This document shows, in pieces, positions 1-7,867 of a stretch of 25,629 bases of DNA. The number at the start of each line of letters is the position of its first letter. Position 1 is the first letter of the stretch. Source of the DNA: QYOJ01 sp964642545 (GTDB lineage Bacteria; Bacteroidota; Bacteroidia; Bacteroidales; FEN-979). Under the pieces are notes generated by a model. It did no database searches. It was given only the letters and a program-made list of their open reading frames with translations, and was not told the DNA's origin. The DNA lies in contig CAZXQU010000043.1 of assembly GCA_964642545.1 (NCBI GenBank), forward strand, positions 1 through 25,629. The letters are read 5' to 3'. Position numbers and translations under genes: made by a program.

Positions 1-2727
1 CCATCCGAGGAGTTCGATTTCATCGTAAACCTCCTCAAGCTGCGATTGCCAGAGAGCGGGGAGTTCGAAACGCTTTACGGGAGTCTCGAACAGGGTATTT
101 CGCTTCTCGCTTCTCGCTATTTCGCTACTATTTCCTGCCGACTGCCAACTGCCAACTGCCAACTGCGTACTGCCCACTGCTGACTGACCTTTCCCCACCA
201 GCATATGCGCCTCCCACAGCAGTGTAGCTTTCGGCTTTCCGGTAAAGCGGAATGCGCCAACCCGGATCAGGATAACGAGTTGTTCGATGAAGACGGGGAC
301 CCGGGCGATAAAATCCTCGAGGTTATGAAAGTCGCCATTCGCTTTTCGCTCTTCGCTGATCAACTTCCCAACCTGGTATTCGAGGTTTGCGATGTGGATA
401 AAACCCACGTAGATATCCTTTTCGCCACGTAAACATGTGTTGTAGTCCCCATTATTCACGCAGGGAAGATGCATGACGGCTCCCCAGTTCTTTGCTTCAT
501 TCATGTAAACCCACGAAGGGTAGAACCCCCCAAAGTTATTGATCACTCCCACCATGAACTCCAGCGGATAGTGGGCCTTCAGGAAGAGGCTCTGGTAACT
601 CTCCACCGCATAGGAGGCCGAATGAGCCTTAGAAAAGGAGTAGCCTGCAAACGACTCAATCTGACGCCACACCTCTTTGGTCACCTCTTCTGGGTAGCCA
701 AACTTCTTGCAGTTACTGAAAAACTTGTCGATGATCCGTTGCAATTCTTTCTTCGATCGGTATTTGCCGCTCATGGCCCGGCGGATCACATCCGACTCGC
801 TCAGGTCGAGGCCGGCAAAGTGATAACAGATCTTCAGTACATCCTCCTGGTAGACCATTACGCCATAAGTCTCTTTCAACTGCTCCTCCATCACCGGATG
901 AAGGTACTTAAACTTTCCCGGGTTGTGGAAGCGGTAGATGTACTCCTTCATCATACCCGACCGAGCTACGCCAGGTCGCACGATCGAACTGGCCGCTACC
1001 AGGGTTCGGTAGTCGTCGCACCGGAGTTTTTTCAGCAACCCGCGCATCGCCGGGCTCTCCACATAGAAACAACCGATGGTACGGGCGCTCTGTAACAGCT
1101 TTTTCACTTTCGGATCCTGTTTGAAGCGGTTCACCTGATGCACATCCACATTCACATTGTGATTGCGTTTCACAATTTCAGCCGTTTCAAAGATGTGACC
1201 GATCCCCCGCTGACTCAAGATGTCGAGCTTCTCAAAACCAATATCCTCCGCCACATACATATCCCACTGGGTTGTTGGAAACCCTTTGGGAGGAAGATCC
1301 AGTGCCGTATAGCAAGTGATCGGTTTTTCGGAGATAAGCACCCCTCCTGCATGGATACTGCGGATGTTGGGAAAATCCACCATCATCTCCCCTATCTTGC
1401 TAATCTTCTCGATGATGTTGTTCCGGTTGATGGCCTCCTCTGGATGCTTCAGAAAGGCATCCATCTCCCCTTTGGGCAGTCCGTGTACCTTCCCCAACTC
1501 ACGGTAGATCGAGTTGCCCTTGAACGTCGACATGGCGCCAAGCAGAGCCGTATGTTCATGGCCATACCGTTTGAATATATAGTCCAGCACCTCATCCCGG
1601 TCTTTCCAGGAGTAGTCAATGTCGAAATCGGGAGGCGAGGTGCGTTTGGGGTTGATGAACCGTTCGAAATAGAGGTCGAGTTCGATGGGATCCACATTGG
1701 TGATCTTCAGGCAATAAGCCACGATACTGTTGGCTCCGCTCCCTCTTCCCACATGATAAAACCCGCGCGACATGGAGTAGCGGATCACATCCCAGGCGAT
1801 GAGGAAATAGGCGGCAAACCCCATCTTACAGATGATATCAATCTCATGACCGATGCGTTTGCGGGCCTCCATGTTCTTTTTCCCATAGCGGTAATCCAAT
1901 CCGTCGAGAGCCAGCTTTTCCAGCAACACTTGGTCGTCATAAACGTCGCCGGTAAACGTCCGTTTGTTCTTGCACTCCTTGAAGTCGAAGTCGATGCTGC
2001 AGGCTTCAATCAGCTTCTCTGTGTTCCGGATGATCTCCGGATACTCCTGAAACGGTTCAAGCAATTCGTCAATTGACTGCATTACCTCACCGGGGGAAGC
2101 AAGTTGGTGAGCCTCCAGACGGGAGAGTAGGATGTTGTGATCGATCGCCCGCAGATTCTGATGCAGTTCCCACGTAGGTTCATCAGCAACCGTGACCGGC
2201 GCCATAATCACCATCCGGTTGAGCAGGTGCCGGTGGCGGGAGAGAATGATGGGGTTGACATCGGAGGGGCGAATACCGATTGCCAACTGCCCACTGCCCA
2301 CTGCCGACTGGAGAGGGTACACCACCGCCACATCATTGAACTCCGGCACCATGTCAGGCAGCGGGATGTTTCGCAACGTGTGATGGGTCAGAAATTCATT
2401 CAACTCCCTGAAGCCTTCATTGCTCTTAGCCAGCCCTGTATATAAAAGTTGGTCTCCGCGGCGAAACTCAATTCCGGCAATGGGTTTGATCCCATTTTCT
2501 TTGCAGGTTGCCACGAAATCCATGATCCCGGTGGAGTTGTTGATATCGGTGAGGGCCAGGGCCGGAGGGGCGACCTGGCAGGTCGCCCCTACAGGTCGCC
2601 GGGTTACCCCTACATCCCGTTGGGTCGCCCCATTTAATCCATAGACCTGCACCGCCTGCTCCACCAGTTGTTCGATGGAAAGTGTGCCGTAGCGGAGGGA
2701 GAAGTATGAGTGGCAGTTGAGGTACAT
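1..2727 (-). CDS. dnaE: DNA polymerase III alpha subunit (short DnaE, mutasome type), partial
   Basis: The reading frame is open from the ATG at 2727 to the left edge, giving 909 codons with the C terminus missing. It is a family C DNA polymerase. It has an N-terminal PHP domain (residues 1-220; first motif NCHSYFS, where many relatives have HxH; ALTDINN after it), the catalytic aspartates in PDFDID and in the later KLDILSQRG segment, the KAHSASYA finger motif, and a C-terminal part ending near YDEIELLG. Bacteroidota carry such a short DnaE (about 1000 residues) near dinB and a LexA-like regulator, so a translesion or damage-induced role is likelier than bulk replication; this is inference from context. 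Four repeat-derived peptides (residues about 33-55, 140-149, 847-864 and 865-878) are inserted without breaking the frame. The promoter region carries the 33-bp element shared with dinB. The family is certain; the subclass is likely. Confidence 0.93.
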   Translation of the reverse strand, partial: MYLNCHSYFSLRYGTLSIEQLVEQAVQVYGLNGATQRDVGVTRRPVGATCQVAPPALALTDINNSTGIMDFVATCKENGIKPIAGIEFRRGDQLLYTGLAKSNEGFRELNEFLTHHTLRNIPLPDMVPEFNDVAVVYPLQSAVGSGQLAIGIRPSDVNPIILSRHRHLLNRMVIMAPVTVADEPTWELHQNLRAIDHNILLSRLEAHQLASPGEVMQSIDELLEPFQEYPEIIRNTEKLIEACSIDFDFKECKNKRTFTGDVYDDQVLLEKLALDGLDYRYGKKNMEARKRIGHEIDIICKMGFAAYFLIAWDVIRYSMSRGFYHVGRGSGANSIVAYCLKITNVDPIELDLYFERFINPKRTSPPDFDIDYSWKDRDEVLDYIFKRYGHEHTALLGAMSTFKGNSIYRELGKVHGLPKGEMDAFLKHPEEAINRNNIIEKISKIGEMMVDFPNIRSIHAGGVLISEKPITCYTALDLPPKGFPTTQWDMYVAEDIGFEKLDILSQRGIGHIFETAEIVKRNHNVNVDVHQVNRFKQDPKVKKLLQSARTIGCFYVESPAMRGLLKKLRCDDYRTLVAASSIVRPGVARSGMMKEYIYRFHNPGKFKYLHPVMEEQLKETYGVMVYQEDVLKICYHFAGLDLSESDVIRRAMSGKYRSKKELQRIIDKFFSNCKKFGYPEEVTKEVWRQIESFAGYSFSKAHSASYAVESYQSLFLKAHYPLEFMVGVINNFGGFYPSWVYMNEAKNWGAVMHLPCVNNGDYNTCLRGEKDIYVGFIHIANLEYQVGKLISEERKANGDFHNLEDFIARVPVFIEQLVILIRVGAFRFTGKPKATLLWEAHMLVGKGQSAVGSTQLAVGSWQSAGNSSEIARSEKRNTLFETPVKRFELPALWQSQLEEVYDEIELLGW
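96..135. repeat. TTCGCTA-type short tandem repeat inside dnaE
   Basis: The plus strand reads variants of TTCGCTA/TTCGCTTC/TCGCTTC in succession. It encodes about residues 865-878 of DnaE on the minus strand (GNSSEIARSEKRNT) with no stop, and directly abuts the CAGTTGG array. Similar tracts lie in intergenic DNA at 12149, 16583 and 24416. Confidence 0.75.
136..189. repeat. CAGTTGG heptamer array inside dnaE
   Basis: On the minus strand, CAGTTGG occurs three times in tandem, followed by CAGTCGG and flanked by variants (CAGTCAG, CAGTGGG). The 54 bp keep the DnaE frame and encode residues 847-864 (GQSAVGSTQLAVGSWQSA). Tandem CAGTTGG has no stop codon in any of the six frames, which may explain why it is tolerated in a gene. 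Confidence 0.85.
2281..2310. repeat. CAGTTGG-family heptamer array, second copy inside dnaE
   Basis: The plus strand reads TGCCAACTGCCCACTGCCCA followed by CTGCCGACTG, the same heptamer family as at 136-189. It encodes DnaE residues 140-149 (QSAVGSGQLA) just before the conserved-looking IGIRPSDVN stretch, in frame. Confidence 0.8.
2566..2632. repeat. GC-rich palindromic element inserted in frame in the dnaE PHP domain
   Basis: AGGGGCGACC (2566-2575) and GGTCGCCCCT (2581-2590) form a perfect 10-bp inverted repeat with a 5-nt loop. Further GGTCGCC and ACCCCTACA fragments follow to 2632. It encodes about residues 33-55 of DnaE (starting GATQRDVG, ending CQVAPP) between GLN and ALALTD, where relatives, as I recall them, run on directly (GLNALALTD). 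The length of about 69 bp is a multiple of three. Confidence 0.85.
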
Positions 2728-2766
2728 GATTAGTTTTTAATCATTTTTAAGATGGAAATATAATCA
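2727..2766. promoter_or_regulatory. Putative operator/promoter of dnaE, shared with dinB
   Basis: Positions 2734-2766 match 12187-12219 at 29 of 33 bases, in the same orientation relative to the minus-strand gene. The half-site TGATTA/TAATCA occurs at 2727-2732 (inverted), 2738-2743 and 2761-2766; the first two form a perfect inverted repeat with a 5-nt spacer that overlaps the ATG, and the last two are 23 bp apart, as in the dinB copy. A minus-strand TATATTTC (2755-2762), close to the TAnnTTTG box, lies inside, so binding would occlude the promoter. The probable ligand is the LexA-like regulator at 12249-13052. Confidence 0.7.
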
Positions 2767-2823
2767 ATCAAAAATTAAAAAGCAAAAGAAAAGAATCAGT
2801 GACAATTAATTTCTAAAAAAGTT

Positions 2824-2831
2824 TATTTTTG
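2824..2831 (+). promoter_or_regulatory. TAnnTTTG -7 box for the susC operon
   Basis: TATTTTTG matches the Bacteroidota -7 consensus 26 bp before the susC start codon. No clear TTG -33 element is visible. Confidence 0.45.
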
Positions 2832-2857
2832 AATTTGCTAACTCATATTCATCATAG

Positions 2858-5800
2858 ATGAAGGAAATTCTACTCAGCCTCTCCCTACTGATCCTTTTTA
2901 CTTCAGCACTCTTTGCTCAAGAGAGAACCATATCCGGACAAATCATCTCCGAGGAAGATGATCTGGGTCTGCCAGGTGTTTCGATTGTCGTGAAAGGCAG
3001 TGACAAGACCACCCTTGTTGGAACAGTAACGGATGTTGACGGCATCTTTACCTTATCCGGCATCAGGGAGACTGACACACTGACAATAAGCTATGTCGGC
3101 TATCAAACGCAGGAAATTGTAGTGGAGAAACAAATGGAGTTCAGCATCGTTATGTTGGTCTCTGCCAATGAACTAGCCGAGGTTGTCGTAACAGCTTTGG
3201 GGGTAAAACGCCAGAAACGGGAGATTGGTTATTCAACCCAAAAAATTGAGGTTGCCCAGGTAGTCCAGTCCAATACGCCCAATGTACTCGATGCCATCAT
3301 CGGGAGATCAGCCGGGGTAAATGTATCGCAGGGGGATGGAATTGACGGAGGATCCACCCGTGCTACCATCCGGGGAAATAATAACATCTCGGGCGACAAC
3401 CAGCCATTGATTGTTGTAGACAATGTACCCATGGAAAATACTCCCGGATTGACAAGTATTGGAAGAGGAGTAGACTGGGGTAATCCGATCGGGGATATAA
3501 ACCCGATGGACATCGCCGAGTATTCCGTCCTGAAGGGGGGAGCTGCTTCTGCCCTGTACGGATCAAGGGGTGCTAACGGAGTTATTCTGATCACAACAAA
3601 AAGAGGCCGAAAAGATAAAGGCATCGGTGTGACCTATAACTATACGTTTAAATTAATAGAACCCTACCGGTACAGGGAGGTGCAAAACACCTATGGGCAC
3701 GGCGGTCCTATCTCTTTTACACCACCCTCTTTTCCCATGGACGGAGATACCTTGTTATATCCAGGTATTTATGGAACAGATAACCTCATAATAAACCAGC
3801 AGGGAGAGACCTCCTCTACTGCTGCAGAATTCGGCTATTACGGATCGGCCGTATCCTGGGGACCAAGAATGGATGGACAACTGGTTCGATGGTGGGATGG
3901 AGAAATGAGGTCATATTCCCCGCAACCCGACAACTACAAGTCTGCCTTCCATAACGGATATACATCCACCCACAATATTTCAGCTTCGGGAGGAGGTGAT
4001 CGGGGAACCATGCGGGTATCCATCACACGTCAAGATCATAAAGCCATCATCGACAACAGCAATTATGACCGTACCACGATCAACCTTGGAGCCAATGTCA
4101 AGATATCCAAACGATTATTTGCAGACGTCTCATTCTCTTATATCAACTACAATCGGTTGAACAGTCCGATCCTGGGCGAAGAGGCCAACTCATTCAGTAA
4201 GGGCTATCTCTACTCCTGGCCTCGGAGTTACCAGGGAATTGACAAAGAAAACTATGCAAATCCTGATGGATCCAGAAATCCACAGGAGGGATACCCATTT
4301 CTTTATGTCTCCCGTTATTTGTGGTGGAATTATTACAACAACAACACCAATTTGCAACGGGATAAATACCTGGGAGCATTGACAGTTACTTACGACATCA
4401 CCTCCTGGTTAAACCTGCTGGGACGAGTTGGCAGGGATTTTTCACTGGAGCAATATGAAACCAGGCACATGCCTACAGATCTCATAGGGTTGACAGATGG
4501 GTATTATGGAAAAAGCATGAGCAGGACCTTTTCGGATATCTATGAAATTTTTCTGACAGCTGAAAAAGCGAACATGTTTGATTCAAAATTCAGTACAAAA
4601 TTAATGCTGGGAGCAAGCCGATGGAATTACGACTATTACAGTATAAACGGACATTCAGGCACCTGGTATTATCCAAATATGTATACCTTCTTTAACTATA
4701 CTGAAACCACGTATGCCACTGATGCAAATGGTCAGACCATTGTTGACAGGATCGGGAATACTGCAGGTGAAATGGTTCCTGGCGAAGGCATCAGTCGGGA
4801 ACGAAACAATTCAGTATTTGCTTTCCTGAACTTATCGTGGGACAACTACCTTTTTGTTGAGTTTACAGGAAGAAACGACTGGTCATCGACCTTACCTCCC
4901 GATGCCAATTCCTATTTTTATCCCTCAGTATCCGTGAGCTTTATTCTCTCCGAAGCATTTCATTTCGACAAGAAAATTCCCTGGCTGAACTTTCTCAAAA
5001 TCCGGGGAGGGATTGCACAAACAGCTACTGACACCGATCCCTATAAACTTGACTTTTATTACAATACCGGCATTTTCGGAGGGGAACAAACCTCTTCTTT
5101 CCCTGGGTCCATTCCTCCTTATAACCTGGCTCCACAGCGTGTCAATGCCTATGAAGCAGGTATGAACCTTGGCGTTCTCAAAAACCGGATCGATTTCGAT
5201 TTTACCTATTATTACACCTATTCCTATTCACAAATATTAGAAAACCTGCCGATCCCGATCTCCTCCGGGGCATCAGGAATTACAATCAATGAAGGAGTCA
5301 TCACCAACAATGGTATTGAGATTGTGCTGAATGCAGTCCCTATTCAGACCAGGAATTTCTTATTTAAAACAGGCATCAATATATCGAGGAATCGGAATTA
5401 TGTTCTTAGCCTGGGCGACAACGCGGAGGTTTATCCACTTGCTGACATCTGGGGATTGAATGGCCCTGCCATGGCTCTTAGAGAGGGCGATGCTTACGGC
5501 ACTATTTATGGGTACGACTATGTTTACCACGAAAACGGTCAACCAATCGTAAACGACGAAGGGACCAAGTTCCTTATTACTGATACCCGGGTTCCTATTG
5601 GTAATGCCTCTCCTGATTTTATCGGGGGCTGGTATACCGAATTCTTTTTTAAAGGATTCAGACTTAGCACACTAATTGACGCAAAAGTTGGTGGAGATAT
5701 CTATTGCGGGTCGTATGTCATAGGCCTTCAAACTGGTCAGAGCCCCGAGACACTTATTGAAAGAGAAGGAGGGGGACTGCCTTATACCGATCCCGACGGC

Positions 5801-6190
5801 ACTACAAGCAATATCGGAATCATCCTCGATGGTGTATATGAAGATGGGACGCCTAACGACAAGGTAGTGCACTATTACTATAAATACCTTCCAAATGCAG
5901 GAGGATGGGGAAAGGTGATCTCCACCCCGGGTATTTTAGAAAATACCTGGGTAAAGATGCGTGAGATATCGCTATCGTATACGTTTCCTCAAAAACTGAT
6001 TGAAAAAACAAAAATATTTCAAAACCTTACGCTATCAATAGTAGGAAGAGACCTGTTTTATATCTACACATCACTACCTGATAAAATTAACCCGGAAGGC
6101 ATCATGGGGTCGGGAAATGCACAGGGATTCGAATGGGCATCTATGCCTAGTTCCAGATCCTTTACATTCGGACTCTCAGCCTCTTTTTAG
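2858..6190 (+). CDS. SusC/RagA-family TonB-dependent outer-membrane receptor
   Basis: The 1110-residue protein begins with a signal peptide (about 1-20, cleaved after FAQ). A carboxypeptidase-regulatory-like beta-sandwich follows (about 22-105, with the GVSIVVKGS and ISYVGYQTQE signatures), then the family linker ELAEVVVTALGV, a plug domain (about 120-235, ending SALYGSRGANGVILITTKRG) and a long beta barrel ending in aromatic Phe. In this family the barrel imports oligosaccharides or peptides across the outer membrane, driven by TonB, with a SusD lipoprotein as lid. The next two genes are a SusD protein and a secreted PNGase F-like enzyme, suggesting a glycoprotein-derived substrate. No sigma/anti-sigma or hybrid sensor gene lies beside it, so regulation is not visible. 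Confidence 0.96.
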   Translation: MKEILLSLSLLILFTSALFAQERTISGQIISEEDDLGLPGVSIVVKGSDKTTLVGTVTDVDGIFTLSGIRETDTLTISYVGYQTQEIVVEKQMEFSIVMLVSANELAEVVVTALGVKRQKREIGYSTQKIEVAQVVQSNTPNVLDAIIGRSAGVNVSQGDGIDGGSTRATIRGNNNISGDNQPLIVVDNVPMENTPGLTSIGRGVDWGNPIGDINPMDIAEYSVLKGGAASALYGSRGANGVILITTKRGRKDKGIGVTYNYTFKLIEPYRYREVQNTYGHGGPISFTPPSFPMDGDTLLYPGIYGTDNLIINQQGETSSTAAEFGYYGSAVSWGPRMDGQLVRWWDGEMRSYSPQPDNYKSAFHNGYTSTHNISASGGGDRGTMRVSITRQDHKAIIDNSNYDRTTINLGANVKISKRLFADVSFSYINYNRLNSPILGEEANSFSKGYLYSWPRSYQGIDKENYANPDGSRNPQEGYPFLYVSRYLWWNYYNNNTNLQRDKYLGALTVTYDITSWLNLLGRVGRDFSLEQYETRHMPTDLIGLTDGYYGKSMSRTFSDIYEIFLTAEKANMFDSKFSTKLMLGASRWNYDYYSINGHSGTWYYPNMYTFFNYTETTYATDANGQTIVDRIGNTAGEMVPGEGISRERNNSVFAFLNLSWDNYLFVEFTGRNDWSSTLPPDANSYFYPSVSVSFILSEAFHFDKKIPWLNFLKIRGGIAQTATDTDPYKLDFYYNTGIFGGEQTSSFPGSIPPYNLAPQRVNAYEAGMNLGVLKNRIDFDFTYYYTYSYSQILENLPIPISSGASGITINEGVITNNGIEIVLNAVPIQTRNFLFKTGINISRNRNYVLSLGDNAEVYPLADIWGLNGPAMALREGDAYGTIYGYDYVYHENGQPIVNDEGTKFLITDTRVPIGNASPDFIGGWYTEFFFKGFRLSTLIDAKVGGDIYCGSYVIGLQTGQSPETLIEREGGGLPYTDPDGTTSNIGIILDGVYEDGTPNDKVVHYYYKYLPNAGGWGKVISTPGILENTWVKMREISLSYTFPQKLIEKTKIFQNLTLSIVGRDLFYIYTSLPDKINPEGIMGSGNAQGFEWASMPSSRSFTFGLSASF

Positions 6191-6218
6191 TATCAACGCA
6201 AAGCAAACTTACCATAGA

Positions 6219-7847
6219 ATGAAATTGCCAATAAGACTTACCGGATATGCCTTGATCGTCTCTTTCTCTCTTCTCTCCTGCAGAAAAGATTTTGATAAGA
6301 TCAATACAGATCCACATGGATTTACTACAGCCAGCGATGGATCACTCTTCAACAGCATCATTCAATCGTTAATCCTCACCGGTGATGAACAATTTTATAT
6401 CAACAATGAAATCTTATACAAACAAACCCAGCAGGCAGCATTGACAAAAGAGGCATGGGGGAATTTTACCCTGGGGACAGAGAGCATGTGGAGCAATTAC
6501 TACCTCAAGCTTCCAAACTTCCGTGAACTGGAAAATCGATTCGATCAGAAGCCTCTTTCGGGCGAAGTGCTGAACATGAAAGCCATGCTTAAAATTGTAC
6601 TTGCATACAAAACGTTTAAGATGACAGATATTTTTGGGGATATGCCATTTTCCAAAGCCGGATATGGGTTTCAAACATTGGATTATTTGCAACCTCCCTT
6701 TGATTCTCAGGAATCCATCTACCTTTTCTTGTTGGAAGAGTTGAAATGGTGCGATGAGAACATCGATATAACGGCCGTAACAACGGAACCATTCCCTACC
6801 TTCTCGGTATTTGACAAGTTATTTCTTGGCAACATGTTGAAGTGGCAGAAGCTGGCCAATTCGTTGAGATTACGCTATGCTTTGCGCATGAGTGATAAGG
6901 AGTCAGAACTTGCAGGAGAGATTATCAGGGAGATCATTGACAACAACAGACCCCTGATTCTGGGGTATGATTTTATCGCTTACGTGGGTGAAAGCGCCTG
7001 CCTATGGCCTGCAAACATGGGGTTTAAGAATGAAAGTCTGAACTGGTCGTTCAGGGAGCACCAGAACCTGAGAATGGGTTCAACGATATGGCATCAGCTT
7101 TCCAGTAACGACAGCACAGATGGTAGTGGCATTTTTGATCCGAGGGCATACATCTTTTTTGAAGGAAACAATGCAAACAAATGGGCTGCATATCCTCAAA
7201 TTCCTGATCCAGGCACGCCTCCCTCCGGGGGAATTCCTTATGGATCGCATCGTGATGGGGCAGCTACATTTCAGATAAAAGGAGATGGCTGCATCTACTC
7301 ACCTTTTGATTACTTCATCGTCAGGGATGAGGATTTTATGCCAATCCCAATGTTTTTAGGTGCAGAAACCCATTTTATTCTTGCTGAAGCCTATCTAAGG
7401 GGTATTGGACTTCCTCAAGATCCGGCACAAGCCGATATTGAATACATGAACGGGATCAATGCATCAGTTCAATGGTGGATGGATGTAGCCAGCAACTCAA
7501 AGCTCCCCCTGTCGGGATTGACTTTTCCTGATATGGTTCCCATTCCTCCCGGCCTGAATGCAGCCTCCGTGCTATACGTTTTCGGATCTTGGAACGTCAC
7601 AACCGATGAAGAGAAGCTTGAATTTATATATACACAGCGCTGGCTTGATGCATTCCGGCAACCATGGGAAGCCTATGCATTGGCCCGACGATCAGGAAAA
7701 ACACCACGCGAAGGAGAAGCCATTCACCATTACAGATTACCATATCCTCCTTCAGAAGTAGAATATAACTCCTCTAATTGGGCTTCAGCAATTAACAACC
7801 AGGGTGGAGGTGATTCTCCGGAATTTAAAATTTGGTGGATAAAATAG
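6219..7847 (+). CDS. SusD/RagB-like nutrient-binding lipoprotein
   Basis: The start at 6219 is preferred over the in-frame ATG at 6117, because 6117 lies inside susC and only 6219 gives a lipoprotein signal (MKLPIRLTGY..., lipobox LLSC, Cys21). The resulting 542-residue protein has the SusD-like layout: N-terminal DFDKINTDP just after the lipid anchor, helical TPR-like segments, and a C-terminal tail (WASAINNQGG... PEFKIWWIK) typical of the SusD-like_2 group. It sits on the cell surface and captures substrate for the SusC barrel. It begins 28 nt after the susC stop, so the two genes are co-transcribed. Confidence 0.93.
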   Translation: MKLPIRLTGYALIVSFSLLSCRKDFDKINTDPHGFTTASDGSLFNSIIQSLILTGDEQFYINNEILYKQTQQAALTKEAWGNFTLGTESMWSNYYLKLPNFRELENRFDQKPLSGEVLNMKAMLKIVLAYKTFKMTDIFGDMPFSKAGYGFQTLDYLQPPFDSQESIYLFLLEELKWCDENIDITAVTTEPFPTFSVFDKLFLGNMLKWQKLANSLRLRYALRMSDKESELAGEIIREIIDNNRPLILGYDFIAYVGESACLWPANMGFKNESLNWSFREHQNLRMGSTIWHQLSSNDSTDGSGIFDPRAYIFFEGNNANKWAAYPQIPDPGTPPSGGIPYGSHRDGAATFQIKGDGCIYSPFDYFIVRDEDFMPIPMFLGAETHFILAEAYLRGIGLPQDPAQADIEYMNGINASVQWWMDVASNSKLPLSGLTFPDMVPIPPGLNAASVLYVFGSWNVTTDEEKLEFIYTQRWLDAFRQPWEAYALARRSGKTPREGEAIHHYRLPYPPSEVEYNSSNWASAINNQGGGDSPEFKIWWIK

Positions 7848-7867
7848 AACAACTAAAACCAATCATC

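Noticed and set aside
333..360. TTCGCTTTTCGCTCTTCGC tract in dnaE looks like another copy of the TTCG repeat
   Set aside because: It encodes SEERKANGDF, which fits the usual DnaE sequence before LEDFIARV, so it is more likely native coding sequence.
469..2076. Long plus-strand open frames (208 and 312 codons) in the first 2.1 kb
   Set aside because: They lie antisense to dnaE, whose minus-strand frame is open throughout and has family motifs; the plus-strand translations show no recognisable domain.
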